A DNA stretch of 51,047 nt, from NCBI GenBank assembly GCA_964416065.1, contig CAYQCL010000014.1, positions 1 to 51,047 of the forward strand, written 5' to 3'. Positions 27,505 to 36,525 of the stretch are shown piece by piece; position 1 is the stretch's first letter, and each line of letters begins with the position of its first letter. The position numbers and the translations under genes were made by a program. Below the pieces are notes generated by a model. It did no database searches. It saw only the letters and a list, made by a program, of their open reading frames with translations, and had not been told where the DNA came from. The stretch is from Limiplasma sp964416065 (GTDB lineage: Bacteria; Bacillota; Clostridia; Christensenellales; Aristaeellaceae).

Positions 27505-28308
27505 ATGAAGCGCGTTTTTGCAATGTTTCTCGTCCTGTGCATGGCGCCGCTCATGGTAAGTTGCGCCTACGCCGCATCCGTGCCGCAGAGCACGGATGCG
27601 GCCGCAGGCGCACTTTTGCTTTCTGAGCCATTGAAGGGCGAGGGTCGAATGACGGGCGGCACAGACGGTGCTGCGTCACAGATTGTCTTTTCCTACTCGC
27701 TCCCTCAGTTTGTAGCGCAGCTTCCCACCGATGAGGAAATCAACGCCTTTTATCAGGCATACGCGCAGGATCTTCTATCGGACCTCATCCAAGACGCTCA
27801 ACCCGAAAGAACGGAATCCGCGTCTGTTGAAACGGATTTGATGAGCTTGGCATATACGCTCATGCATAATTCAGAGCACTATGTCAGTATCGTTATAAGC
27901 GGGGAGTGCTTTTATTCGGACAGTGGCGTGGAGCATATGTCCATTGAGGCCACTACCTTTGCTAGGGATGGTGTGTACGCGGGTCAGCCGCTCACGCTTT
28001 CCCAGATTCTCGGCCTCGAGCAGGAGGACGATGAGCTGGGCGAAGAGACCAGCCTGGCGGAAAGGCTTGCGTATAGCCTGGTTTGGCAGATCGTTGAACA
28101 CGAGAGCCAAAACGCCGACGCGGGTTATCTCGACGGACTGACAGAGGAACGGGTGAGCGAATCGTTTTATCCCGAAAGCGATTTTTATTTAGACGCGGAT
28201 GGAAACATCGTCTTTTTCATCCAGGCGGGGGAGATAGCGGGCGATATGGCGGGAATTCTGACCTTCCCGTTTGCTCCCGCCGAGCTTCTAAGCGCCGCGA
28301 GAAAGTAA
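27505..28308 (+). CDS. Exported protein with DUF3298/RsiV-like C-terminal domain
   Basis: A 267-residue exported protein. The N-terminus (KRVFAMFLVLCMAPLMVSCAYA) is a signal sequence; a cysteine follows MVS, so it could be a lipoprotein, although the site is atypical. The region from about residue 160 (LTLSQILGLEQ) to the end (DFYLDADGNIVFFIQAGEIA, then GILTFPFAPAELL) fits the DUF3298 domain found in the anti-sigma factor RsiV and other envelope proteins. RsiV uses this fold to bind lysozyme, but here there is no anti-sigma region or sigma gene nearby. AAGGAAGGAG precedes the start. It is the last gene of the plus-strand run 25502-28308 and faces the kinase cluster tail to tail. Confidence 0.78.
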   Translation: MKRVFAMFLVLCMAPLMVSCAYAASVPQSTDAAAGALLLSEPLKGEGRMTGGTDGAASQIVFSYSLPQFVAQLPTDEEINAFYQAYAQDLLSDLIQDAQPERTESASVETDLMSLAYTLMHNSEHYVSIVISGECFYSDSGVEHMSIEATTFARDGVYAGQPLTLSQILGLEQEDDELGEETSLAERLAYSLVWQIVEHESQNADAGYLDGLTEERVSESFYPESDFYLDADGNIVFFIQAGEIAGDMAGILTFPFAPAELLSAARK

Positions 28309-28350
28309 GAGAAAATCCAGTTCTTTGCAAGGGGAGCCTTCTTGTGAAGG

Positions 28351-28565
28351 AGATGGCGACTCGCTGCTCCAGCCGCATGTCACAGCCGATGTAGGTGATG
28401 CCGAAGCCGCCTTCTCCCAGCACTCGGCCGACGATAGGCGCTCCTTCAGCACCGTGCCCTGGGGCAGATGGTGCGAGAATATGCGCCGTAGGTCAGCCCG
28501 CAGCTCGGGCATGCCTTGCCCAGCTCCACCGGCGTCATGCAATAAGGACAATATTACTTTTCCAT
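28351..28565 (-). pseudogene. Truncated duplicate of the zinc-ribbon Ser/Thr kinase
   Basis: From ATG 28565 this repeats the first 74 codons of the kinase that starts at 32146: MEK-stop-YCPYCMTPVE, then the second CPSCG knuckle, LPQGTVLKER and VLGEGGFGITYIGCDMRLEQ. Codon 4, CAA in the intact gene, is TAA here. Small deletions after GAYS and after LKER shift the frame twice. Homology ends at VAI, just before the kinase catalytic Lys and about 43 bases short of the gene at 28308. The rest of the kinase is absent. Confidence 0.88.
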
Positions 28566-28611
28566 GCACTCACATTCTCGCTCCAGCCATGCACACGGAT
28601 TCGTGCCTTTT

Positions 28612-28640
28612 ATCATATACAAAGCTTTGGGTTTTCACAA
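28612..28640 (-). promoter_or_regulatory. Promoter remnant of the duplicated kinase
   Basis: On the minus strand TTGTGA, 17 bases, TATGAT. It corresponds in place and spacing to TTGTAA-17-TATGAT before the intact kinase (32193-32221). The other bases of 28566-28741 show partial similarity to 32147-32280 and no gene. Confidence 0.6.
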
Positions 28641-28741
28641 TAGGCATTCTATTTTTTCTTTCTGCCTTTGCTTATTGCGTTCCCACGCTATCATTTCCCG
28701 CGCGTCTCTGAATGAAAATGCAATTTTCACGCGGACGGGCT

Positions 28742-31700
28742 TCACTCCATCTCGTTAAAGACCTCGTCTACAAAGATCGGATCCTTCCCGCTCCACTCGG
28801 CCTTCATGTTGCTGTTATGATCGGCCCATATCGTTCCGCTGTTATTCACAGTCCCGCCGACCCACGTCTCGTCGTACATATAGCCCTTTCCGCTGTTGAC
28901 AAGGTTTCCGCTATACCAGATGTTGCCGAACGATATCCTGCCCTTATTGGTTATGTCAGCGTACACCAGCGACTTGTCGGGTCCATTCAGACCTATATCT
29001 CCCTGGTTGACAACCTCGCTGGCAGAGTCGATGGAAACATAGCTGTCATCGCTAAAAAGCTCTCCGTCCTTTCCTATCTCGACATGACAGCCGCGCAGAT
29101 ACAACGAGTTGGTCGAACGGAACACACCGCCGTTTATTTCCAGCGTTCCCTGCTTCATCGCGAAATATCCAAGGTTTAACAAATGACCGTGAATGCTACC
29201 ATCGCCAAGCTCAACCGTCGCGCCCTGGATTATTTCGGACGAGCCTCTACTGACGAGCCAGGAAGGGCCGGACGCGGATGAGTCGCCAAGGCTGATACCG
29301 CCGCACTTAGATAGCTGATCAAGGATCACGGATGCTCCGTCCTCGATTTTCAGTGCGCCGCCGCCCAGATTCAGGTTTCCGTCACAGACCATAAAGGCAT
29401 TCTCACCCGCAACGGTCAGATCTCCGCCTACAATCGTTAACTGGCTTTCGCTGTTAAGCGCTACACCCTTTGAGATGGTCAGGTCACCCACCACCTCGAT
29501 TTTGGAATCTAACACAACGACCAGCTCACACGAATCATCAGCAAGCGCCGTGATCAATTCACTCCCGATATTTTTAACGTATCGTACCGCTTTCTGAGCC
29601 GTATCCCCCCACCTGAAGGCTAGCTGAGAGCCTCCGCCTTCTTCTTTATTATTGGAAAGGTTGACGGTATTGTCCAAGCCGTATTGGATAAAGCCCGCGT
29701 CATTCCATACGGCATCCTCGTGCATGTCCAGCACGCTTGACGCGCTCATGGAGCAGAGATACCCGCCGTTATTCAAACGACTTTCGGGATCGGTAAACAG
29801 AAGCTGGCCCGCGTTTCGGAAATAGGCGCTGTTGCTCAGAGTGCCTCCCTTGCCAAAACGCATCACGCCGACATTAGTGAATATGACGCCGTTGCTTGTT
29901 CTGAAAACGTTCTCCTGCTCATCCTCTCCGTCCACTCTGATTTCACCGCCGTTGTAGAAGGTGGAGCAGAGGACATCCAAATAGCTGGAGTTGCTCACCG
30001 TCATCGTTCCCAGGTTATAGACGTTGGCATAAAGCATCTGACAGTTGGAGAGCGTCATGTCGCCCAGATTGATAAAGGCTCCCGTGCTCATCATTTCAAC
30101 CTGCCCGTCGATCGTGCCGTAATTGATGACGGTGAAGCCCTCACTTGCCTCCATACTCCCTGTCAGCGTCCCGCGATTGATAAAGACTGTGCCGGCAGTA
30201 CACCATCCCCGGCCACTGAACGATTCGACCGTTACCCCTTCACTAATCATGACGGGAATGCGGTGCGTGATAGAGCCCAGTTTGAGATCAGCGTCGATGA
30301 CGATGGCTTTTGTCTCCTGATCTAAGCATGCCAATCTGTATTCGCCGACGCTGCTTACATGCGTCGCATCGGCAAAGAGCGCTTCCTCATTCAAAACGAT
30401 AAACCTTTCGGAGCTTCCTTCGCTGCCGTACTCGATGCCGTACATAGAGCAGCCCGCGCCTTCCTCGGCACTCAGCGCTCCCTCACGTTCCATCCAGACG
30501 GCCGCAGTGCCGTTCAGGCTGCCCGTCTGGGCCACGGTCACGCTACCTTCGTCCATGATATGCAGCGGACCTTCCAGGACAAGCGTTCCCTCAATACGGA
30601 TCATGCCGTCTCCACTGACGGTGATGGGCTGCAAGTCACAGATGCACGCGCCCTCTTCGATCAGCAAAGGCTTTGTGACCTCGAGCGCGCCGTTCTCAAG
30701 GTTTAGAACGCTGCCGGAGGGAACTACGACCGCCTCGATCTGCTCGGAGTTCATAAACGCCCTGAAAACTTGCTCATTCAGCGTTCCGTCCTCGGGCAGA
30801 TGCGCCGCGTTTGCGAACGGCTCCGGCGTCGGATCGGGTGTGGGAACATGGGTGGGACGGGGCGTCGGCGTCACTGTCGGTGCGGCCGTCGCGGTGACCG
30901 TCGGTTCGATTTCCGGCACGGACACGGGTATGCTCGCTCTTTGGGACAGCACGATGCCAAGGATAACGCCGCCCACGAGCAGAGCCGCGATGCCGCCCGT
31001 CAGCACTCTGTTCTTCCGCACCCAGCCGCCAAAGGTCCTTTTGTCCTCTAAAACCGTTTCTTCTGTTTTATAGCTTTTGGTTATCGAATGGCCGGATACT
31101 TTAGAATTATCATCGCTTTGCACATCCTGATCGTTTCGAGAGACGTCCGTTTCGCGTTTATTGTCCGCAATTTGCTTTCCTCCCAGCTCCACGCCCTCAT
31201 ACAACGCCGTATGCAGCTCCTGCACCGACTGGTAGCGCCGACGCGGACGAACCCCCATACCGAAAAGTAGCGCCTTTTCCTGCTGTTCCGTCAGATCGAC
31301 GCCCAGCTTTCTGGGCAGAATCAATTCGTCCTCCACCAGCCTGTCCATCGACTGAGGGGGTTTTCTTCCCGTCAGGCAATAGTAGATCGTCGCGGAGAGC
31401 GCGTATACGTCCGTCCACGGCCCCTGCCCCTTGTTCTGGTACTGCTCCACGGGCGCGTACCCGTGCTTGAGCGCGATCGTCAGCGTCGCGTCGCCGCTCT
31501 GCGCCTCACGTGCGCATCCAAAATCCAGCAGGCGTATTTCGCCGTTTTCCAGCATCAGGTTTTCGGGACTGATGTCCCGATGGATGAGCCCCTGCTCGTG
31601 CATCGCGCTTAGGGCATAGAACAGCGGCTCGATCGTATAGAGCAGTTCTCCCGCCGGAATCCGTCCTCCGCGCTGCTCGACCAGATCCTTAAACGTGGTA

Positions 31701-32146
31701 CCGTCGATATACTCCATGACAATGTAGGCCGTGTTGTTTGCCTCAAAGAAGTCACGGACGCTGACGATCACCGGCTGCTTATCCATTCGCGCCATCGTGC
31801 GCGCTTCCTGGAGGAAGCGCGTCTTGCCTTCCTCGTAGCGCTCTCCGGCCGCGCCAAAATAGCTCGACACGGACAGGGAAGCACTCGAAACACGGTTGGC
31901 CTTATCTGTAGGAAAATATTCCTTGATGGCGACCCGCAATTCCAGCCGCATATCGCAGCCGATATAGGTGATGCCGAAGCCGCCTTCTCCCAGCACTCGG
32001 CCGACGATATAGCGCTCCTTCAGCACCGTGCCGGGCGGCAGGTGATGCGCCGCCGGAGAATACGCCCCGTAGGTCAGACCGCAGGTCGGGCAGGCCGTAT
32101 CCGGCTCCACAGGCGTCATACAATAAGGACAATATTGCTTTTCCAT
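28742..32146 (-). CDS. Zinc-ribbon Ser/Thr protein kinase with a large repetitive extracellular domain
   Basis: A 1134-residue transmembrane kinase. Residues 6-23 are a double-CxxC zinc ribbon (CPYC...CPTCG). The kinase domain (about 46-316) has the Gly loop GRVLGEGGFGIT, VAIK with Lys75, HRDISPEN (189-196), DFG (208-210) and a GYAPVEQY activation/P+1 region; every catalytic residue is kept. A charged juxtamembrane stretch leads to one membrane helix (about 381-401, VLTGGIAALLVGGVILGIVL). A Pro/Thr-rich linker (PTVTPTPRPTHVPTPDPTPE) then leads to roughly 670 residues of strand-turn repeats rich in N-x-G-x-(I/L/M) steps, such as FINRGTLTG, VINYGTIDG, FINLGDMTLSN and VYNLGTMTVSN. These suggest a right-handed beta-helix outside the cell. 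ATG 32146 has GAAGGGGG upstream; the open frame extends to 32197 without support. It differs from PrkC/PknB, having no PASTA repeats. Confidence 0.88.
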   Translation of the reverse strand: MEKQYCPYCMTPVEPDTACPTCGLTYGAYSPAAHHLPPGTVLKERYIVGRVLGEGGFGITYIGCDMRLELRVAIKEYFPTDKANRVSSASLSVSSYFGAAGERYEEGKTRFLQEARTMARMDKQPVIVSVRDFFEANNTAYIVMEYIDGTTFKDLVEQRGGRIPAGELLYTIEPLFYALSAMHEQGLIHRDISPENLMLENGEIRLLDFGCAREAQSGDATLTIALKHGYAPVEQYQNKGQGPWTDVYALSATIYYCLTGRKPPQSMDRLVEDELILPRKLGVDLTEQQEKALLFGMGVRPRRRYQSVQELHTALYEGVELGGKQIADNKRETDVSRNDQDVQSDDNSKVSGHSITKSYKTEETVLEDKRTFGGWVRKNRVLTGGIAALLVGGVILGIVLSQRASIPVSVPEIEPTVTATAAPTVTPTPRPTHVPTPDPTPEPFANAAHLPEDGTLNEQVFRAFMNSEQIEAVVVPSGSVLNLENGALEVTKPLLIEEGACICDLQPITVSGDGMIRIEGTLVLEGPLHIMDEGSVTVAQTGSLNGTAAVWMEREGALSAEEGAGCSMYGIEYGSEGSSERFIVLNEEALFADATHVSSVGEYRLACLDQETKAIVIDADLKLGSITHRIPVMISEGVTVESFSGRGWCTAGTVFINRGTLTGSMEASEGFTVINYGTIDGQVEMMSTGAFINLGDMTLSNCQMLYANVYNLGTMTVSNSSYLDVLCSTFYNGGEIRVDGEDEQENVFRTSNGVIFTNVGVMRFGKGGTLSNSAYFRNAGQLLFTDPESRLNNGGYLCSMSASSVLDMHEDAVWNDAGFIQYGLDNTVNLSNNKEEGGGSQLAFRWGDTAQKAVRYVKNIGSELITALADDSCELVVVLDSKIEVVGDLTISKGVALNSESQLTIVGGDLTVAGENAFMVCDGNLNLGGGALKIEDGASVILDQLSKCGGISLGDSSASGPSWLVSRGSSEIIQGATVELGDGSIHGHLLNLGYFAMKQGTLEINGGVFRSTNSLYLRGCHVEIGKDGELFSDDSYVSIDSASEVVNQGDIGLNGPDKSLVYADITNKGRISFGNIWYSGNLVNSGKGYMYDETWVGGTVNNSGTIWADHNSNMKAEWSGKDPIFVDEVFNEME

Positions 32147-32192
32147 ACGCTCACCCCCTTCTGCCGCTTTCACGCGCAAGCCCGCGCTTCTG

Positions 32193-32221
32193 ATCATACG
32201 CGAAACGCCACGTTTTTACAA
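32193..32221 (-). promoter_or_regulatory. Promoter of the large kinase gene
   Basis: On the minus strand TTGTAA (plus 32216-32221), 17-base spacer, TATGAT (plus 32193-32198). The large kinase can thus be transcribed apart from the upstream genes. Confidence 0.6.
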
Positions 32222-32295
32222 TAGCCATTCTGCCATCTTCTTTCCTTTATTTCCTGCTGCCGCGCCGCTTTCTGTCCCAATGGTTAAGGATTCCA

Positions 32296-33417
32296 TCAAA
32301 AGGCGTCCATCAAACCGATGACCGTCCCCGATACGACAATTAAGGCCAGTACCGCCGCCGCGACGCATACCGCGATGACCCATCCCTTGATTTTCTTAGG
32401 ACTGCGGGATGTAGAATCATGTGATTCAACAAGTGGATCGGCGGGTTGCTCGCTAGGAATGAACGCGGAGTCTTCCACCGGAAATAGTCGTTTGCTGAAC
32501 ACATCCATATTGGCAGGACGGGTCTTGGGATCCATCTCAAGGCCCCATAGAAGGGCACTTTCCTCATCGGGCGTCAACGCCGCCCCCAGCAAAATGGGCG
32601 ATTTCAGATCTTCTCCATTGAGTAGACGCGCGGTGGATTCCGGAGGGATCACACCGGTCAGACAATAGTAAACGGTTGCCGCAAGAGCATACACGTCGGT
32701 ATATGGTCCCTGACCATGGCGGCGATACTGCTCCACCGGAGCGAAGCCCTTCTTGACCAGCACGGTCATGGATTTACCATCCTCCATGGAGCGCGCGCAT
32801 CCGAAGTCCAGAAGCTTTAAGGTGTTGTCCGGCATCCACATGATGTTGTCGGGACTGATGTCCCGATGGATGATTCCCGCCTCATGAAGGCGCCCGATAT
32901 CCCGAAGCAGAGGCTTGAGCATCGGCATCAGCTCTTCCGCGAGGATACGTCCCCTCTTGTTGACAACCTGATAAAGGGGCTTGCCGTCCAAAAATTCCAT
33001 CACCAGGTACGCCGTATTGTTGGTTTCGAGGTAATCAAGCCCCTGCACCACCGCCGGCATTCCTTCCAGCGAGGCCAACATTTTGGCCTCCTGAAGGAAG
33101 CTGAATCGACCACCCTCATAAAGCGCATCCTCATTCGGCTTCGGCTCGACGCTCCCATCTGCGGCACGGTTCGCGCACCGAGTAGGGAAGTACTCCTTGA
33201 TCGCGACCCGACGGTTATCTGAAAGATCCATAGCGACATAGGTGACGCCGAAACCGCCCTGACCGATTGCCGCGCCGATCCGGTAGTTGTGGGAATTTCC
33301 TTTGAGCACTACGCCGACCTGAAGAAGATTGGCGTTGTTTTCGAAATGAACCGGTCGGCCGCAGCTCGGGCAGGTGTCACCCTTCGCCGGATGCATGCAA
33401 TGGGGACAGTATTCCAT
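32296..33417 (-). CDS. Zinc-ribbon Ser/Thr protein kinase with a C-terminal membrane anchor
   Basis: A 373-residue kinase. The N-terminal zinc ribbon is CPHC...CPSCG (4-20). The kinase domain (about 45-310) is complete: Gly loop AAIGQGGFGVTYV, Lys74 in VAIKEYF, HRDISPDN (184-191), DFG (204-206) and GFAPVEQY. One membrane helix (about 345-367) ends only six residues before the C-terminus, so the kinase faces the cytoplasm with no sensory domain outside. It is a close relative of the large kinase at 28742-32146 and probably arose with it by duplication. It starts 2 bases before the protease-FHA stop in the same direction, hence is likely co-transcribed with the phosphatases and FHA proteins. 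Confidence 0.92.
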   Translation of the reverse strand: MEYCPHCMHPAKGDTCPSCGRPVHFENNANLLQVGVVLKGNSHNYRIGAAIGQGGFGVTYVAMDLSDNRRVAIKEYFPTRCANRAADGSVEPKPNEDALYEGGRFSFLQEAKMLASLEGMPAVVQGLDYLETNNTAYLVMEFLDGKPLYQVVNKRGRILAEELMPMLKPLLRDIGRLHEAGIIHRDISPDNIMWMPDNTLKLLDFGCARSMEDGKSMTVLVKKGFAPVEQYRRHGQGPYTDVYALAATVYYCLTGVIPPESTARLLNGEDLKSPILLGAALTPDEESALLWGLEMDPKTRPANMDVFSKRLFPVEDSAFIPSEQPADPLVESHDSTSRSPKKIKGWVIAVCVAAAVLALIVVSGTVIGLMDAF

Positions 33418-33418
33418 C

Positions 33419-34807
33419 TTAGATGCCTCCTTTACCGGTAATTACGAAGCGCTCCTTTTCAGAGCCAAGGCAGAAGCTGTCGCCCTTGACAAGGCGAACT
33501 GGCGTGTTGGGCGTAAGCCTCTGGCCGTTTCCGAGGAAGGTGCCATAGGTGGAGCCTAAATCTCTGATGAATAGCTGGCCGCTTCCGTCCGTTACAAGTA
33601 CGCAATGTGCTCCGCTGATACCGTGGGCGTTTTCAGGGTAGACCAGATCATTTTTCGACGGATCACGACCGATACGAACCTGACCGTTGATGGCAAAGCG
33701 ACGGCCGGCAAAGGTGCCGGACTGCCCCTGAATCCGCAGAACTCCATCGTCAATGGAAGGTGAAACGGCTTGAGCGCTTTCTTCGGAAGGCATCTGAATT
33801 TTCTTGCTCTTCCTGGAGTTTCTGGCTCTGACCACGAACACAATCACCACGACCACGATTAGCACGATTCCCGCTGCGACGATGATTGGAATCACGAAAT
33901 CAAAGGGAAGGGCCGAAGAGGTCGTGTCATAGCTGATTTCCAAATCGTCCAGAACATCCTCAACATAAGAGATCTTCAAAGAGGCATAGGCCTGTTGATC
34001 GCCTGAAGAGGCGTCCTGACCATAGCCCCATGTATTTACGCCCACAACCGTGCCTTTTTCATCGATCAAGGGGCCGCCGGAGTTGCCGTGATTGATAGTG
34101 GCGGTATGTTGGATAACGTCCACCTTGGTGTTGTTGTCGTCCACAAAGGTGGTCAGCAAGGAGACTATGCCATTGGTAATCGTCACCTTGTCGACGCTTC
34201 CGGCGTATTCCATGTTGTTATTGGCATCAAGAGTTGCCAAATCAGTTGTTCCTGGATAGCCCAACACATAGACATTTTCACCTGAGGCGATATTCTCTTG
34301 CGACGAGAGCAACGGAAGCGCGATGCGTCCAGGCACCGGCGAAATAGCCTTCAGCACCGCGAGATCGGCGTGCTTCTCGTCTGCCTCATATAGAACGCTG
34401 CATTGAAGCGCGCGGCTCTTGTCCAGACCGTCGTTTTCATCGTAGGCATAATCGTCCAGCAGGATATAAACCTTGCTCAATGTATATTTGAGGATCAGCT
34501 CATCTTCGTCCGTGGACAGCTTTTGGGCGTACTCGGACTCGATCACATGGCGGTTGGTGACAAAAATATCGGTCTCGGTGCCAGCCTTGCCAACACCAAA
34601 GGCCGAGCCCGCGCTGACAGACTGCACCGTTGTCAGCTTTTCCAATCCGTCATCGGCAGAGCTATATATATCGCAGTCATAAAAGGCCAATACGCGTACC
34701 ACGCCGCTGCGGGCCTCATTGGGCGTAAGGGTTTTCGCCGCGCAGCCAGTAAGCAAACACGCCATAAGGAGCATCGCAAGAATCAAAGGAAGACATCTGC
34801 GTTTCAT
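33419..34807 (-). CDS. Trypsin-like (S1C) serine protease joined through a membrane helix to an FHA domain
   Basis: A 462-residue protein of uncommon design. The N-terminus is a lipoprotein-type signal (LLTGCAAK, Cys22). The extracytoplasmic protease domain (about 35-290) has His87 (VTNRHVIE), Asp148 (HADLAVLK) and Ser243 (NHGNSGGPL), with substrate-pocket strand GTVVGVNTWGY. A single helix (about 304-327) crosses the membrane, and a cytoplasmic FHA domain (about 356-462) follows with RIGRDPSKNDLV, ISGAHC and DLGSTYGTFLGNG; the usual SRxH is SGAH. There is no PDZ domain. The design suggests that outside proteolysis and inside phosphothreonine binding are linked. GGGGG lies 9 bases before the start. 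It lies between a PP2C gene (2-base gap) and a kinase gene. Confidence 0.9.
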   Translation of the reverse strand: MKRRCLPLILAMLLMACLLTGCAAKTLTPNEARSGVVRVLAFYDCDIYSSADDGLEKLTTVQSVSAGSAFGVGKAGTETDIFVTNRHVIESEYAQKLSTDEDELILKYTLSKVYILLDDYAYDENDGLDKSRALQCSVLYEADEKHADLAVLKAISPVPGRIALPLLSSQENIASGENVYVLGYPGTTDLATLDANNNMEYAGSVDKVTITNGIVSLLTTFVDDNNTKVDVIQHTATINHGNSGGPLIDEKGTVVGVNTWGYGQDASSGDQQAYASLKISYVEDVLDDLEISYDTTSSALPFDFVIPIIVAAGIVLIVVVVIVFVVRARNSRKSKKIQMPSEESAQAVSPSIDDGVLRIQGQSGTFAGRRFAINGQVRIGRDPSKNDLVYPENAHGISGAHCVLVTDGSGQLFIRDLGSTYGTFLGNGQRLTPNTPVRLVKGDSFCLGSEKERFVITGKGGI

Positions 34808-34809
34808 GA

Positions 34810-35559
34810 TTATATTCCCCCTGTTTTCAACGCTTTCTCATTGGTTTCTCCGTCCAGCCACACCACGGCGGCCGAGTTGTTGTCGTTGTTTGGCGGGATG
34901 CGCTTCATCAGCCGTCTGCGCATGAGGTCGAGCCATTCCTGCGGGCTTTGCGCTAAACAAAGATCCTCTTCCATCTCGTCCTCCAGCACATACTCCCAGA
35001 AGCCGTCGCTGCAAAGCAAAAAGGCATGCTTTCCCGGACCGAGGGATCGTGTCTGTGTTTCAACGTTCAGCTCGTCATCTTGGCCCAGCGCGCGCAAGAC
35101 ACGATTTCGATCCTCATGAAAGCGAATCTGATCCAATGTGATTTCGCCCAGCATGACGCCGATCTGTGCGGCGCTGTGATCCCTCGTTTGGAAGGTCAGA
35201 TCACCGTTTTTGAAATAATAGAGCCTGGAATCGCCCGCGTGCGCCCAGACCGCCTGTTCAGGTGAAAGGGTCAGGAGCACCACCGTCGTCTTCATTGCGC
35301 ACCGTTGAGTTTGAATGGACAGAACCTTGCGGTTTGCCTCCTTAAGGAGAGCGATCGCGGCTTCCTTTTCCACCCGACCATTCCACTCCTGACAGATTAG
35401 GTCGGCGGCGGCACTCGACGCCTTGTCGCCGCCCCCATGTCCGCCAAGGCCATCGGCCACCACCAGGCAAAGTCTCCGCCCTTCCCTTAGGGTATAGCGG
35501 ATTGTATCTTCATTGCACACCCGGCCGCCGATGTCCGAATAGCTTGCAATTTCAAGCAT
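34810..35559 (-). CDS. PP2C-family Ser/Thr phosphatase (soluble)
   Basis: A 249-residue metal-dependent phosphatase, probably countering the neighbouring kinases. All PP2C motifs are present: RVCNEDT, VVADGLGGHGGGDKAS, WAHAGDSRLYYF, LLCSDGFWEYV and a terminal DNNSAAVVWL, giving the aspartates for two metal ions. No membrane segment or signal is seen, so it is cytoplasmic. It sits 39 bases after the membrane PP2C gene and 2 bases before the protease-FHA gene. Two non-identical phosphatases side by side suggest different targets or locations. Confidence 0.93.
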   Translation of the reverse strand: MLEIASYSDIGGRVCNEDTIRYTLREGRRLCLVVADGLGGHGGGDKASSAAADLICQEWNGRVEKEAAIALLKEANRKVLSIQTQRCAMKTTVVLLTLSPEQAVWAHAGDSRLYYFKNGDLTFQTRDHSAAQIGVMLGEITLDQIRFHEDRNRVLRALGQDDELNVETQTRSLGPGKHAFLLCSDGFWEYVLEDEMEEDLCLAQSPQEWLDLMRRRLMKRIPPNNDNNSAAVVWLDGETNEKALKTGGI

Positions 35560-35598
35560 CCTCTAACCTCCTGTATTCAGCGTTTTCCTCTGCCGCGT

Positions 35599-36525
35599 TC
35601 AGCAGGAAAGAATCACGGCAGTGTAATTGTCCTGGTTGGAATATCCCTTGGCGGCGATACGCTCCTTCAGCGTCTCGGCCGCGCCGGTCGCCATGCTGGC
35701 GGCCTCCGTCAATTCCTGAACGGATAGCGCGTTATATACGCCGTCGCTCATGAGGAGAAACTTGTCCCCGGGAAGAATATGAACCGGCTGGGCGGGCAGA
35801 TCGACATATTTGAGCTGTCCCATACCCAAAAAGCTGGTCAGACCGGACGCCTTGGGATGCTCGATCGCGTCTTGGAAGGCCCCCTCGCCGTTGATGCCTC
35901 GCACAAGCAGTTCGTCACGGAAGACGTGCTGGCGGTTCAGCTGGATGAGCTCGCCGCCGCGAAGCAGGCAAATATAGCTGTCCCCCACAGACAGGTAATG
36001 GAAAGCACCGTCGCGAATCATTCCCGCGACCAGCGTCGATCCGCTTTTGTATATGCCCTCATGGCCCAGCAGCTTGTTGACTGCCTGGTTGGCCATGCCC
36101 AGGAGCACGGGGAGCACCTGATCGGGACTGCCTTGGGTCATATAAAAGCCGTTCATCATGGCCGTGACTGCAGTTTGGCTGACCTTATCGCCATCCGAAA
36201 GGCCGCCCATGCCGTCCGCGACAACGGCAAGCAGACCATGCGTGCTTCTCAGCTCGTCAGGAGAGACAGAAAAACAATCCTGCTGGCTCTTGCGCGCCCC
36301 CTGCTCATGAAGCTTTTCCACCGTAATCTCTCGTATATCCCGAACGACTAGCGGCATTGGCTCCTCTTTCTTTTTCGCGAAATGTCGGATTAGTGACAGA
36401 ACCGCCTTGACCAGTAGAACGAGCAGCACGGCTATGCCGAAGCCAATTCCGATCCAGGCAAGGGTCGGCAGTCCCAGCGGCGAGGCCTCCGAAACAAGAA
36501 GTAGCGCGTTCCACAGTTCAACCAT
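35599..36525 (-). CDS. PP2C-family Ser/Thr phosphatase with an N-terminal membrane anchor
   Basis: A 308-residue phosphatase. One helix (about 22-44, LAWIGIGFGIAVLLVLLVKA) anchors it, with the catalytic domain (about 70-308) inside the cell. Motifs: RKSQQDCF (the usual NED is QQD), VVADGMGGLSDGDKVS, LSVGDSYICLL, LLMSDGVYNAL and SNQDNYTAVIL. Metal-binding aspartates are kept. The start ATG overlaps the last 8 bases of the zinc-ribbon FHA gene, showing coupling. Being membrane-bound, it is the better candidate to act on the two membrane kinases. Confidence 0.92.
   Translation of the reverse strand: MVELWNALLLVSEASPLGLPTLAWIGIGFGIAVLLVLLVKAVLSLIRHFAKKKEEPMPLVVRDIREITVEKLHEQGARKSQQDCFSVSPDELRSTHGLLAVVADGMGGLSDGDKVSQTAVTAMMNGFYMTQGSPDQVLPVLLGMANQAVNKLLGHEGIYKSGSTLVAGMIRDGAFHYLSVGDSYICLLRGGELIQLNRQHVFRDELLVRGINGEGAFQDAIEHPKASGLTSFLGMGQLKYVDLPAQPVHILPGDKFLLMSDGVYNALSVQELTEAASMATGAAETLKERIAAKGYSNQDNYTAVILSC

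Noticed and set aside
26504..27523. A 339-codon minus-strand frame opposite the secreted protein at 26438
   Set aside because: The plus-strand gene has a good ribosome binding site and a signal peptide; the reverse frame has neither.
28742..33417. PrkC/PknB-type kinases
   Set aside because: No PASTA repeats; the zinc ribbons and HRDISP(E/D)N motif mark a different bacterial kinase group.
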